Source: Streptomyces clavifer (GTDB taxonomy: Bacteria > Actinomycetota > Actinomycetes > Streptomycetales > Streptomycetaceae). From it: DNA of 64,000 nucleotides. The notes beneath the pieces are model-generated. The model saw only the letters and a program-made list of their open reading frames with translations. It ran no database searches and was not told the origin of the DNA. Both the position numbers and the translations under genes were made by a program. This document shows positions 36,891-46,900 of this stretch, one piece after another; position 1 is the first letter of the stretch; each line of letters starts with the position of its first letter. The DNA lies in contig BMWJ01000009.1 of assembly GCA_014651175.1 (NCBI GenBank), positions 186,001 to 250,000 on the forward strand, written 5' to 3'.

Positions 36891-37925
36891 ATGGTCTGCA
36901 CCATGGCCTTCCTCCGCGCACTGCTGAACCCCGCACGCGCGTTCCGATACGGCCCCGGACTGCCGGCCGGGCTGCCCGCGGACGACGCGGTGCTGCTCGA
37001 CGCGCCCGACGGGCGGCTGTCGCCCGCACTGGTCGCGGCCGCCCTGGGAGAGTACGAGCCCGCCGCCAAGCTCCTGGCGACCACGCGCGACGCGGCCGAG
37101 TGGGAGACCCGCGACCGCTGTCTGTCCCGGCTGGTGGTCTTCGCCCGCAACCGCGACGGCTGGCTCACCGACTGGCTGGCCGCCGCCCCGCGCGACCCCG
37201 ACGCCCTGCTCGTGAAGGCCGAACTGGCCGTGCACCGCGCCTGGGAGTCCCCGGCCCACGCCGAACTGCTGCGCGAGGTGGCCCCGCTCATCACGGCGGC
37301 CACCGAGGCCGATCCCCGCGACCCGGTGCCGTGGCGGCTCGCCCTCGACCACGCCCGTGGCACGCACGCCCCGCACACGGTCTTCGAGGCGCTGTGGGAA
37401 CAGGCCGTGCGGAGGTCCGCGCACCACTACGGCTGCCATGTCGCCGCGCTCCAGTACCTCTCCGCCGCCTGGTACGGCTCGCACCGCGAATGCTTCGACT
37501 TCGCCGAGCGGGCGGCCGAGGACGCCGCGTCGGACTCCCTGGTGCAGGCGCTCCCGGTACGGGCCGCCTTCGCGCTGCTGTGCGACGAGGGGGCCGTCGT
37601 CCGGGCCACCTCCGTGCTGGAGGACCGGATCGACGCCGCCGCCGACCTGGCGATCGGTCTCTCCGCGCGCTTCGCGGCCGGTGATCCGTGGCCGGCGGAG
37701 GTCCGCAACCTCCTCGCCCACGTACTGGGCGCGCGGGGCCGCAGCGACGAGGCGCTGGAGCAGTTCCGGCTGATCGGGGCGCACGCCACGTCGTTCCCGT
37801 GGGCGTCCGTCTCGGACGACGCGCTCGGCGGTTTCCTCGACGCGCGAGCGGACGCACGGCTGCGCGTGGCCTCCTGGAAGCCCTCCCGTGGACGGCCGGA
37901 ACACGACGGGCGCCGGGGCCATTAG
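36891..37925 (+). CDS. Alpha-helical repeat protein of unknown function
   Basis: A 344-aa protein that appears to be helical throughout, with TPR-like stretches (LLVKAELAVHRAWESPAHAELLREV; LLAHVLGARGRSDEALEQFRLIG). It resembles conserved Streptomyces proteins without assigned function. Three starts are possible: GTG 36855, ATG 36891 and ATG 36903. ATG 36891 is chosen because caggg lies 8 bases upstream. That caggg is the right arm of a hairpin, ccctgg (36861-36866) with ccaggg (36878-36883), which could hide the ribosome site. It ends 11 bases before the Lon-N gene. Confidence 0.7.
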   Translation: MVCTMAFLRALLNPARAFRYGPGLPAGLPADDAVLLDAPDGRLSPALVAAALGEYEPAAKLLATTRDAAEWETRDRCLSRLVVFARNRDGWLTDWLAAAPRDPDALLVKAELAVHRAWESPAHAELLREVAPLITAATEADPRDPVPWRLALDHARGTHAPHTVFEALWEQAVRRSAHHYGCHVAALQYLSAAWYGSHRECFDFAERAAEDAASDSLVQALPVRAAFALLCDEGAVVRATSVLEDRIDAAADLAIGLSARFAAGDPWPAEVRNLLAHVLGARGRSDEALEQFRLIGAHATSFPWASVSDDALGGFLDARADARLRVASWKPSRGRPEHDGRRGH

Positions 37926-37936
37926 GCTTGGCCGCT

Positions 37937-38716
37937 GTGACCACCGCTCGCCTTCCCCTCTTTCCGCTGAACGCGGTGCTGTTTCCCGGCCTCGTGCTGC
38001 CCCTCAACGTCTTCGAGGAGCGTTATCGCGCCATGATGCGCGAGCTGCTCACGATCGACGAGGACGAACCGCGCCGCTTTGTGGTGGTCGCGGTCCGAGA
38101 CGGCCGCGAGACCGCCCCGACGGCCACCGGGATGCCGGACACGCTCGCCGCCGCGCCCCCGGTCGAGCGGGCCCCGGCCGACGGTTTCGGGCCCGACCCG
38201 ATCCAGACGTTCCACCGGGTCGGCTGCGTCGCGGACGCGGCGAAGATCCGTGAGCGCGCCGACGGCAGCTTCGAGGTCCTGGCGACCGGCACCACGCGGG
38301 TCCGGTTGCTCTCGGTCGACGCGAGCGGCCCGTTCCTGACGGCCGAGGTCGAGGAACTGCCGGAGAACCCGGAGGAGGCCGAGGGTGACGCAGCGTCCTC
38401 GCAGGAGGAGGCCGGAGCCCTCGCCGAGGGCGTCCTGCGGGCCTTCCGCAGCTACCAGAAGCGGCTCGCGGGGGCGAGCGAGCGCTCCCTGACGACGGGT
38501 GCGGACCTGCCGGACGACCCGTCGGTGGTGTCGTACCTGGTGGCCGCCGCGGCCGTCCTCGACGTGCCCTCGAAGCAGCGGCTGCTCCAGGCGCCGGACA
38601 CCGCGACCCGGCTGCGCGAGGAACTGGCGCTGCTGCGCAAGGAGACGGCCGTCATCCGGCACCTTCCGTCGCTCCCGGCCACCGAACTCACCCGCGCCCC
38701 CACGCACCCCAACTGA
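37937..38716 (+). CDS. Lon protease N-terminal (substrate-binding) domain protein
   Basis: A 259-aa stand-alone LON-N (PUA-like) domain protein without the ATPase or protease domains. LPLFPLNAVLFPGLVLPLNVFEERYRAMM is the family signature at the N-terminus. Such single-domain proteins are widespread in actinobacteria; they are thought to bind protein or peptide, but the role is unproven. GTG 37937 has no ribosome site and taggct lies 9 bases upstream, so a leaderless transcript is possible. The gene is followed 17 bases later by the YbaK gene. Confidence 0.85.
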   Translation: MTTARLPLFPLNAVLFPGLVLPLNVFEERYRAMMRELLTIDEDEPRRFVVVAVRDGRETAPTATGMPDTLAAAPPVERAPADGFGPDPIQTFHRVGCVADAAKIRERADGSFEVLATGTTRVRLLSVDASGPFLTAEVEELPENPEEAEGDAASSQEEAGALAEGVLRAFRSYQKRLAGASERSLTTGADLPDDPSVVSYLVAAAAVLDVPSKQRLLQAPDTATRLREELALLRKETAVIRHLPSLPATELTRAPTHPN

Positions 38717-38733
38717 CCCGAGGACCCCGCCCC

Positions 38734-39234
38734 GTGGCGAAGAAGGCGAAGAAGCAGCAGCCCGGCGGCACCCCGGCCACGGTCGCGCTGACCACGGCCG
38801 GCACCCCGTTCACGGTCCACTCCTACGAGCACGACCCGTCGTCCCCGTCCTACGGCGAGGAGGCCGCGGAGGCCCTCGGGGTCTCGCCCGACCGGGTGTT
38901 CAAGACCCTGGTCGCGGAGGTCGACGGCGAGCTGGTCGTCGCTGTGGTACCGGTCGCCGGGTCGCTGGACCTGAAGGCCCTGGCATCGGCGGTCGGCGGC
39001 AAGCGGGCCGCCATGGCGGACCCGGCGGCGGCGGAGCGCACCACCGGCTACGTACGGGGCGGCATCTCCCCGCTGGGCCAGCGCAAGCGGCTGCGTACGG
39101 TGCTCGACGCCTCGGCGGGGGCGCACCCCACGATCTGCGTCTCGGCGGGCCGCCGCGGCCTGGAGGTCGAGCTGTCCCCGCAGGACCTGACCAGCCTGAC
39201 GGACGCCGTACTGGCCCCGGTCGGCCGGGGCTAG
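38734..39234 (+). CDS. ybaK: Cys-tRNA(Pro) deacylase (YbaK/EbsC)
   Basis: A 166-aa member of the YbaK/EbsC branch of the ProX/INS superfamily, which removes Cys from mischarged tRNA(Pro). The catalytic-lysine region reads SPDRVFKTLVAEVDGELVVAVVPV; KRAAMADPAAAERTTGYVRGGISPLG is the family middle. A short Lys-rich N-terminus (MAKKAKKQQPGG) precedes the domain. It starts at GTG 38734. Confidence 0.92.
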   Translation: MAKKAKKQQPGGTPATVALTTAGTPFTVHSYEHDPSSPSYGEEAAEALGVSPDRVFKTLVAEVDGELVVAVVPVAGSLDLKALASAVGGKRAAMADPAAAERTTGYVRGGISPLGQRKRLRTVLDASAGAHPTICVSAGRRGLEVELSPQDLTSLTDAVLAPVGRG

Positions 39235-39245
39235 GACCTCCCCTT

Positions 39246-39271
39246 CGGACCCTGCCGGCTCGCGGGGTCCG
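39246..39271. terminator. Hairpin between ybaK and the converging DUF2567 gene
   Basis: Arms cggaccc (39246-39252) and gggtccg (39265-39271) around a 12-base loop, 12 bases after the ybaK stop. The remaining 105 bases to the next gene are GC-rich without a gene. Confidence 0.5.
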
Positions 39272-39376
39272 GACGGGGCCCGGGGCGGGGCGCCGAGGCC
39301 GTCCCCCGCCACCGGAAAGCCCCTTCGCCCGCGGGCGCCGGTACGACAGGCGCCGCCACGGCGGGACCCGGTACGG

Positions 39377-40153
39377 CTATCGCCGCTCTTCCGCCGTACC
39401 GCCGTCGTCGGGCCCCCGCCCGCCGGCCGAACCCGGCCCCGCGGCGGATCCCTTCTCCGCGGTGGCACCCGGCCAGGACGCGGGTCCGGCAGCGGGGCCC
39501 TCGCCGAACGCAGCTCCCGGCTCCGGCTCACCGTGGGCATCCCACTCCGGCTCGGGGTCCCGCGGTCCGAACAGCGCCGTCAGCCCCAGGTGCACGATCA
39601 TCGCCGCGATGGGCCAGGCGAGCATCGCGGCCCCCACCGCGTGCAGCTTCAGCGGCGCGTCGAACGTGACCCCCTTGCCGACCTCCCTGGCATGGGCCAC
39701 CACGTCGGACGTCGGCCCGAGCCAGGTGCCGATCCCCCACGCCAGCAGCGAACCGAGCAGCCCTCCCAGGGCCAGTCCCACGACCAGCGGGATGCCCCCG
39801 CGCCTGCGGCAGAGGAAAACGGCGGCGGCCGACACGAGGCCGAAGGCCAGGCCGAGCAGGACGAAGGTGCCGTCGGCCCCGATCGCCTCCTCGCCCTCGC
39901 TGTTCTTGAGGAACACGGCCGTCTCGTCGGAGACCAGCGGCACCCGGGGCGCCAGCCACAGCCACAGCAGCCCGAGCGCGACGCCCGCGACGGTCAGGAG
40001 GGCGGCGACCACGGCGCCCTGCTTCAGCTCCGCGGCCCTGTCCGCCGCGTCCAGCGGCTCCGGGCCACCAGGTACGGCATGGGATCCCGACGGCGGGGCC
40101 TGCCAGGGGTCGTGGGGTCGTGGCTGGTGCGGCGGCGTCAACGGTGCGGTCAC
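39377..40153 (-). CDS. DUF2567 membrane protein
   Basis: A 258-aa protein: a Pro-rich N-terminal 45 residues, four hydrophobic segments (about 45-67, 95-113, 121-142 and 170-195) and a low-complexity Gly/Pro/Ala tail of about 55 residues. The loop after the first segment, LAPRVPLVSDETAVFLKNSEGEEAIGADGTF, is typical of the actinobacterial DUF2567 family. The function is unknown. GTG 40153 gives the shorter conserved form. Downstream of an ABC-2 exporter by 45 bases and probably co-transcribed. Confidence 0.75.
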   Translation of the reverse strand: MTAPLTPPHQPRPHDPWQAPPSGSHAVPGGPEPLDAADRAAELKQGAVVAALLTVAGVALGLLWLWLAPRVPLVSDETAVFLKNSEGEEAIGADGTFVLLGLAFGLVSAAAVFLCRRRGGIPLVVGLALGGLLGSLLAWGIGTWLGPTSDVVAHAREVGKGVTFDAPLKLHAVGAAMLAWPIAAMIVHLGLTALFGPRDPEPEWDAHGEPEPGAAFGEGPAAGPASWPGATAEKGSAAGPGSAGGRGPDDGGTAEERR

Positions 40154-40198
40154 GGTGCCATCGTGCCAGGCCGTCCGGCCCACCGCCTCACCGGACCG

Positions 40199-41050
40199 TC
40201 AGCGGACCGCCGCCCGGCGGTACGCCCAGGTGGCCACGGCCAGCGACAGCACACCCACCGCCGCGCACACGGCCAGATCGAGAGCGACCACCGCCCAGTC
40301 CGGGTGCGCGTCGAAGGACCGGGCCAACGCCTCGACCCCGTACGTGGAGGGCAGCAGATCACGCGCCCAGCCGACGGGCCCGGGGAGCCGCTCGGCCGGC
40401 AGGACACCCAGCAGCAGCGCGGCGGACATGCCGAGCTGCCCCAGCAGCGTCGCCAGCTCCTGACGCGGCGCCAGCAGCCCCAGCGCGGCACCGAGCCCGG
40501 AGAGCGCGGCCCCGGACAGCGGGATGACCGCGACGAGCACCCACAGGTGCGTCATGGGCAGCCCGAACAGCACGCTTCCCGTCACCGCCGTGACGATCGT
40601 GCCGGGCACGGTGAACGAGGCGTACGCCCCCGCCGCTCCCAGCACCACCGCGGCGGGCGGCACCGGCAGCGTGGCGTAGTGGTCGAGGCCGCCGTCGGCG
40701 CGCAGCCGGCCGAAGTACTGCGCCAGCAGGTTCAGCGCCACGAAGGCCACGACCAGCACGCTGGAACCGGCGACCACGGCCCGCGCCTCGGCGCCACCGT
40801 CGACGACCCCGCGCATCAGCACCATGATCCCGATGGACTGGAACGTCGCCACGAACAGCAGCGGAATCCGGGCGACCCGAGCGCGCGACAGCTGCGCCCG
40901 GTACACGGCCGCCATCGAGGGCAGCAGCCGGGCCCGGGGTGCGAGGGCCGCGGGGGCCGTGCGGGCGGGACCGCCCGAGGCGGTCCCGACCACCGGGCCG
41001 GACGTCTTCGCCCTGGTCCCGGTGGCTTCCGCGGGAACGATGCTCGTCAC
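40199..41050 (-). CDS. ABC-2 type exporter permease
   Basis: A 283-aa permease with a 45-residue cytoplasmic N-terminus and six hydrophobic segments, of the ABC-2 (daunorubicin-exporter-like) type. The segment LPSTYGVEALARSFD before the last helix is typical. It pairs with the ATPase gene immediately upstream (37-base gap) to form a two-component exporter for drugs, lipids or polymers; the cargo is unknown. GTG 41050 has gggagcag upstream. Confidence 0.88.
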   Translation of the reverse strand: MTSIVPAEATGTRAKTSGPVVGTASGGPARTAPAALAPRARLLPSMAAVYRAQLSRARVARIPLLFVATFQSIGIMVLMRGVVDGGAEARAVVAGSSVLVVAFVALNLLAQYFGRLRADGGLDHYATLPVPPAAVVLGAAGAYASFTVPGTIVTAVTGSVLFGLPMTHLWVLVAVIPLSGAALSGLGAALGLLAPRQELATLLGQLGMSAALLLGVLPAERLPGPVGWARDLLPSTYGVEALARSFDAHPDWAVVALDLAVCAAVGVLSLAVATWAYRRAAVR

Positions 41051-41087
41051 CTGGCGCTGCTCCCCTTCGACTTCGACACGTTCATGA

Positions 41088-42113
41088 TCACGCCTTCACC
41101 AGTCCCTCGGCCGCCACGGCCGAGTCCCCGCCGAGCGCCAGGTAGACGTCCTCCAGGCTGGGGGTGGCCAGCGTGAAGTCGTCCAGCGAGGAGAACGCGG
41201 CCCCGCCGGTCACCGCGGCCACCGCCGCCCGCGCCTCGTCGGGGCAGAGCCGCAGCACCCACCGCCGCCCCGACTCCTGCGCGGACGCGCGCAGCGCGGC
41301 CACCTCCGGGACGTCCAGCGGTGCCCTCTCGCGCCACACCAGCTCGACCCTGACCTCGCCCGCCACGCGTTCCTTGAGACCGGCCGGGGTGTCGCAGGCG
41401 ATGACCCTGCCGCGTTCCATGACCGCGACCCGGTCGAGGACGGTCTCGGCCTCGATCACGTTGTGGGTCACGAGCAGGACGGTCACGCCGCGTTCGGCGC
41501 GCCGCCGGTCGACGGCGGACCAGACGGCGCGGCGGGCGACGGGGTCCATCCCCGTCGTCGGCTCGTCCAGGACGAGGACGGGGCGCTCCCCGACCAGCGC
41601 GGCGGCGAAGCAGGCGAGCCGCCGCTGACCGCCCGACAGTCTGTTCAGGGGGCGCCCGGCGAGCTCGGTGAGCCCCAGTTCCTCGAGTACGGCGTCGCGC
41701 TCGGCACGGGCCTCCCGCGCCGGAAGGCCTCTGAGCCGCCCGGTGGTCTCGGCGGCGAGGGACACGGTCAGCTCGTCGAGCGCGGTGGACTCCTGCCCGA
41801 GGTATCCGATCAGCCGTGAGGCCCTCTCGGGGTGGCGGACCAGGTCGTGCCCCAGCACCTCGACGCTCCCGGAGTCGGGCCGCATCAGCCCGGTCAGCTG
41901 GCGTACGAGCGTCGACTTGCCTGCGCCGTTGGGCCCGAGCAGCCCGAAGATCTCGCCGCGCCGGACATCGAGGCTGATCCCGTCGGTGGCGCGCACCTCG
42001 GGGGTGGCTGCGCGGCCGCGTCGGCCGCGGACGGCGGGATAGGTCCTGACCAGATCACGCACCGCGCACACGGTCCCGGTCCCGGTCTGCGCCTGTGCTG
42101 TGCCCGTACTCAC
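41088..42113 (-). CDS. ABC transporter ATP-binding protein (DrrA type)
   Basis: A 341-aa ATPase with Walker A (LLGPNGAGKSTLVRQLTG), signature LSGGQRRLACF, Walker B (VLVLDEPTTGMDP) and switch His (LLVTHNVIEAE). A C-terminal domain of about 100 residues resembles that of DrrA-type ATPases and probably docks the permease. GTG 42113. Two-gene exporter operon with the DUF2567 gene behind it. Confidence 0.93.
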   Translation of the reverse strand: MSTGTAQAQTGTGTVCAVRDLVRTYPAVRGRRGRAATPEVRATDGISLDVRRGEIFGLLGPNGAGKSTLVRQLTGLMRPDSGSVEVLGHDLVRHPERASRLIGYLGQESTALDELTVSLAAETTGRLRGLPAREARAERDAVLEELGLTELAGRPLNRLSGGQRRLACFAAALVGERPVLVLDEPTTGMDPVARRAVWSAVDRRRAERGVTVLLVTHNVIEAETVLDRVAVMERGRVIACDTPAGLKERVAGEVRVELVWRERAPLDVPEVAALRASAQESGRRWVLRLCPDEARAAVAAVTGGAAFSSLDDFTLATPSLEDVYLALGGDSAVAAEGLVKA

Positions 42114-42188
42114 GAGGTACGAGAGTACGGGGTCGGACGCCCCGGGCCGCGCCCGGGGGCGGGCAGCACCACCCCTCGGCCGCCCCGC

Positions 42189-43448
42189 CTACCCCCCTGC
42201 GGGGGCGTGCTCGGCGGCTGCCCGGACGTCGATCTCGCGCCAGAACCCCGCCCGGATGGCATAGCGGTCGTGCTCGTCGATCTGGTCGTCCTTGTGCGCG
42301 AGCAGCCCGAAGCGTGCCGCGTACCGCAGGAGTTCGCCGTCGATGCGGTGCGGAATGCGGGGGTACATGGTGGACAGCTTCTGCAGCGGGACGGTCTCCG
42401 GAAGCCGTTCCATCCACCGCCGGGCGAAGACCTGGCCGACCTCGAAGGGGTCGCCGCCGACGGTCGTGATGTCCTCCTCCCGGTCAGCCCAGCGCTGCTC
42501 GGCGCTGGTGAGCTGGGCCAGGGTCGGCAGGGAGGCGCTCTCAGCCGGTTCGCCGGGGGATCCGCCGCGCTCGACCCAGCCCCGGTCGGACGACCAGCGC
42601 AGTGTCGCGTTGGCGGCGGGCGGCTGGACCGGGTGCTGGGCGGGCTGCGCCCCCGGCGCGCGCAGGCTCGCCAGGTCCTTGGGGGTGGGGACGCCCTTGT
42701 GTCCGGGGGCGGGCTGCGGGTGCGCGGTGGTCTCGTCGGCCGGTGCGCCGGTGCCGTTGCGGGCGGCCGCCGCCTGCGCCTCGGACGCCCGCTCGGCCGA
42801 GGCGGCGAGGGCCGCCTCGGGCAGCGGTGCGGAGAGGATCGCGGCGATCTCGGGACGCGGCACGGGGGACGGAGCGCACACCCCGCCGGTGTCCTTGGCC
42901 CGGACGGCCCTGGTGATCCAGGCCCGGTCCAGCACCCGCCGTTCGTCGGCCTCGGCGACGAGGTCCTCGGACTGGTTGTAGTCGCCGTCGGCGGCCTGGA
43001 CGGCCCAGAGGTGGACGGCCACCCCGTGTTCCTTGGCGGACATCAGTCCGGGCAGCAGATCGCCGTCACCGGTCACGAGCACCACGTCGGAGCAGGCGCG
43101 ATTTCTGGCCAGCTCGGTGAGCTCGGCGTGCATCGCCGCGTCGACACCCTTCTGCGCCCACCGCCCGTCACTGCGGGTGAGCGCCCCCAGCCGAACGGTC
43201 ACCCGCGGCATGACGCGCAGTCTGCGGTGCTCGGGCTGGGGTACACGGTCGGGAGCGCCGTCGAACCAGTAGATGCGGAGCAGCGGCTGTTCCGTGTCGG
43301 CCTCGGCCCGCTCGCGCAGGCCCTGGATCAGGGCCGCGTGGTCAACGGTGATACGGGAACGGGCGGGCTCTCCGGCCAGCAGACTCGCGGCTGCGCCCAG
43401 CAGATAGCCGGCGTCCACCAGGACGACGCAACGGTCCACGCGCTCCAC
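42189..43448 (-). CDS. NYN-domain ribonuclease-like protein with possible LOTUS-type C-terminus
   Basis: A 419-aa protein. Residues 1-180 form an NYN (PIN-like) domain: VVLVDAGYLLGAA supplies the first acidic residue, KGVDAAMHAELTELA the second and VVLVTGDGDLLPGL the third, together a likely metal-dependent RNase centre. A disordered Ala/Pro linker (about 200-300) follows. The last 100 residues (LTSAEQRWADREEDITTVG, then a helical region with LPLQKLSTMYP-like spacing) may be an OST-HTH/LOTUS RNA-binding domain; this is tentative. GTG 43448. RNA substrate unknown. Confidence 0.82.
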   Translation of the reverse strand: MERVDRCVVLVDAGYLLGAAASLLAGEPARSRITVDHAALIQGLRERAEADTEQPLLRIYWFDGAPDRVPQPEHRRLRVMPRVTVRLGALTRSDGRWAQKGVDAAMHAELTELARNRACSDVVLVTGDGDLLPGLMSAKEHGVAVHLWAVQAADGDYNQSEDLVAEADERRVLDRAWITRAVRAKDTGGVCAPSPVPRPEIAAILSAPLPEAALAASAERASEAQAAAARNGTGAPADETTAHPQPAPGHKGVPTPKDLASLRAPGAQPAQHPVQPPAANATLRWSSDRGWVERGGSPGEPAESASLPTLAQLTSAEQRWADREEDITTVGGDPFEVGQVFARRWMERLPETVPLQKLSTMYPRIPHRIDGELLRYAARFGLLAHKDDQIDEHDRYAIRAGFWREIDVRAAAEHAPAGG

Positions 43449-43625
43449 CCTCTTCCAGGAATTCGGGAACGGATCGGCGGACCCGGCCGTGGGGGGTGTG
43501 GGTCCGTTTCCTCGGGGTTCGCTTACTCAGGGTTTCCTTCGAGTCTGCCCGACCGCGGGAGGGTTAAGGTCCGGAACTCGATCATCGGCGTGGCGGATCC
43601 GGGAAACGGCGCATGATACCGCCCG

Positions 43626-43642
43626 CATTACACTCGGTAATG
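43626..43642. promoter_or_regulatory. Inverted repeat upstream of the 59-aa gene
   Basis: The arms cattac and gtaatg (6 bp) flank actcg, 80 bases before the small gene. The surrounding 273-base gap (43449-43721) is unusually AT-rich for this genome (for example aatgatccaaca and ggggtgttatg), as expected of a promoter region shared by the divergent NYN gene and the small gene. Confidence 0.35.
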
Positions 43643-43721
43643 ATCCAACATGCGGCATATGGGGTGTTATGTGAGTCTGACATCGGTCCTGGCCCCGAGA
43701 TTCCCCACAGGAGGCATCACC

Positions 43722-43901
43722 ATGGCCAAGAACAAGAACCGCAAGCAGGGCAGCCAGCACGACCGCGCGTCCGCCTCGGAGCGTGGTGCGGAGGAGGCGA
43801 AGTCGACGGCGTTCGAGTCGCAGACCCAGCCCCAGTCGCAGTCCCAGGGCAGCCCCGCCGATGTCGCCCGCAAGCACCAGCGGCGCTTCGGCCACAACTG
43901 A
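43722..43901 (+). CDS. Small hydrophilic protein of unknown function
   Basis: A 59-aa charged protein beginning MAKNKNRKQGSQHDRASASE, with a Gln/Ser-rich middle (TQPQSQSQGS) and the ending ARKHQRRFGHN. It is probably disordered. The strong ribosome site aggaggcatcacc before ATG 43722, its own upstream AT-rich region and a strong terminator directly behind it support expression. I recall similar short proteins as conserved in Streptomyces; no function is known. Confidence 0.8.
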   Translation: MAKNKNRKQGSQHDRASASERGAEEAKSTAFESQTQPQSQSQGSPADVARKHQRRFGHN

Positions 43902-43925
43902 CCCGGTTCGCAGGGCCGACAGGCC

Positions 43926-43962
43926 GAGAGGGGCGCCCCGCCAGTGGCGGGGCGCCCCTCTC
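43926..43962. terminator. Strong bidirectional terminator between the 59-aa gene and dnaE
   Basis: Perfect 17-bp arms (43926-43942 and 43946-43962; gagaggggcgccccgcc and its complement) around agt. It lies 24 bases past the small gene and 18 bases from the dnaE stop, so it serves both converging genes. Confidence 0.9.
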
Positions 43963-43980
43963 GCTGTTCCCGGACGCTTC

Positions 43981-46900
43981 TCAGCCGGCCAGGCAGGACG
44001 GGCCGAGCAGCACCTTCAGGTCTCCGAAGAGCGCCGGGTCGGGCTTGACCCGGTGCCGGTCGAGCCGGAGCACGGTGGTCTTGCGGGGGCCCTGGAGCCT
44101 GATGCGCACCTCGGTGTCGCCCCGGTGGTTGCTGAGCACCTCACCGAGCCTGGTGACCATGGGCGGGGTGATCTTGACCGTGGGGATGGTCAGCACGACC
44201 GGCGCGTTGGTCCCGGCCGACGAGACGTCGGGGACCTGCATCTCCATGGCGACCAGGCGCGGCACGTCCTCACGCTTGTCGAGCCGTCCCTTCACGAAGA
44301 CGACGGTGTCCTCGACGAGCTGGGTGGAGACCAGCTGGTACGTCGCGGGGAAGAACATGCACTCGATGGAGCCCGCGAGGTCCTCGACGGTGGCGATCGC
44401 CCAGGCGTTGCCCTGCTTGGTCATCTTGCGCTGCAGGCCGGAGATGATGCCGCCGACCGTGACGATCGCCCCGTCGGAGTGCTCGCCGCCGGTGAGCTGC
44501 GAGATCGAGGCGTCCGACTTGTCGGACAGGACGTGCTCCAGCCCGAAGAGCGGGTGGTCGGAGACGTACAGGCCGAGCATCTCGCGCTCCTGCGCGAGCA
44601 GGTAGGACTTCTCCCACTCGATGTCGGAGAACTCCACGTCGAGGCCGAAGCCCGGCTCGTCGCTGTCCTCCTGACCGCCGCCGAAGAGGTCGAACTGCCC
44701 TTCGGCCTCCTTGCGCTTGACCTGCACCACGTTGTCGATCATCGGCTCGTGGTGGGCGACGAGGCCCTTGCGGGTGTGGCCCATCTCGTCGAAGGCGCCG
44801 GCTTTGATGAGCGACTCGACGGTGCGCTTGTTGCAGACGACCGCCTCGACCTTGTCGAGGAAGTCCGGGAACGTGGAGTACTTCCCCTTCGCCTTGCGGC
44901 ACCGGATGATCGAGTCGACGACGTTCTGGCCGACGTTGCGGATGGCGGTCAGGCCGAAGAGGATCACGTCGTCGCCCTGGGCGGCGAAGTTCGACTCGGA
45001 CTCGTTGACGTTGGGCGGGAGCACCTTGATGCCCATGCGGCGGCACTCGTTGAGGTAGACCGCCGACTTGTCCTTGTCGTCCTTGACCGAGGTCAGCAGG
45101 GCCGCCATGTACTCGGCCGGGTAGTTGGCCTTGAGGTACGCGGTCCAGTAGGTGACCAGGCCGTACGCGGAGGAGTGCGCCTTGTTGAAGGCGTATCCGG
45201 CGAAAGGCACCAGGACGTCCCACAGGGCCTTGATCGCCGCGTCGGAGAAGCCGTTCTTCTTCGCGCCCGCCTCGAACAGGACGAAGTTCTTCGCCAGCTC
45301 GTCGGCCTTCTTCTTGCCCATCACGCGGCGCAGGATGTCGGCCTCGCCGAGCGAGTAGCCGGCGACGATCTGGGCGGCCTTCTGCACCTGCTCCTGGTAG
45401 ACGATCAGGCCGTAGGTGAGCCCGAGGACCTCCTTGAGGGGCTCCTCCAGCTCCGGGTGGATCGGGGTGATCTCCTGCCGGGCGTTCTTCCGTTCCGCGT
45501 AGTTCGTGTGCGAGTTCATTCCCATCGGGCCCGGCCGGTACAGGGCCGAGACGGCGGAGATGTCCTCGAAGTTGTCGGGCTGCATCTGGCGCAGCAGCGA
45601 ACGCATCGGCCCGCCGTCGAACTGGAACACCCCGAGCGTGTCGCCGCGGCACAGCAGCTCGTACGTCTTGGGGTCGTCCAGCGGGAGCGCGAGCATCTCC
45701 AGGTCGACGCCCTTGTTGGCCTTCACCATCTTGATGGCGTCGTCCATGATCGTCAGGTTGCGCAGGCCCAGGAAGTCCATCTTGAGCAGGCCGAGCGACT
45801 CGCACTGCGGGTAGTCCCACTGGGTGATGGTCACACCGTCGGAGTGCCGCACCCAGATCGGCGCGTGGTCGACGATCGGCTCGCTGGACATGATCACGCC
45901 GGCCGCGTGCACACCCATCTGCCGGACCAGGCCCTCCACACCCTTCGCGGTGTCGATGACCTTCTGGACGTCCGGCTCGTTCTCGTACATCCCCCGGATC
46001 TCGCCCGCCTCGCTGTAGCGCGGGTGCTTGGGGTCGGTGATGCCGTTGAGGTCGATGCCCTTGCCGAGGACGTCGGCGGGCATCGCCTTGGTCAGGCGGT
46101 CACCCATCGCGTACGGGTAGCCGAGGACGCGCGCGGAGTCCTTGATCGCGTTCTTGGCCTTGATCTTTCCGTAGGTGCCGATCATGGCCACCTTGTCGGC
46201 GCCGTACTTCTCGGTCACGTACCTGATCACCTCGACGCGCCTGCGCTCGTCGAAGTCGATGTCGACGTCGGGCATGGAGACGCGCTCGGGGTTGAGGAAC
46301 CGCTCGAAGATCAGCCCGTGGGTGATCGGGTCGAGGTCGGTGATGCCCATGGCGTACGCGACGATCGAGCCGGCGGCGGAACCACGGCCGGGGCCGACCG
46401 CGATGCCGTTGTTCTTGGCCCACATGATGAAGTCGGCGACGACCAGGAAGTACCCCGGGAACCCCATCTGGATGATGATGTCCATCTCGTACTCGGCCTG
46501 CTTCTGCCGGTCGTCCGGGACACCGCCGGGGTAGCGGCGGCCCATGCCGACGCGGACCTCCTCCTGGAACCAGGTGATCTCCGTGAAGCCGTCCGGGATC
46601 TCGAACTTCGGCATCAGGTCGCGCTTCTCGAACATGCCCGTGGTGTCGATCTGCTGCGCGACGAGCAGGGTGTTGGCGCAGCCCTCCTGCCAGGCGTCCG
46701 AGGAGTCGACGGCGTACATCTCCTCCGTCGTCTTCAGGTAGTAGCCGGTGCCGTCGAAGCGGAAGCGGTCCGGGTCGGAGAGGTTCTTGCCGGTCTGGAT
46801 GCAGAGCAGGGCGTCGTGCGCGGTCGCCTCGCTGGCGTAGGTGTAGTGCGAGTCGTTCGTCACGAGCGGCGGGATGCTCAGCTTCTTGCCGATTTCGAGG

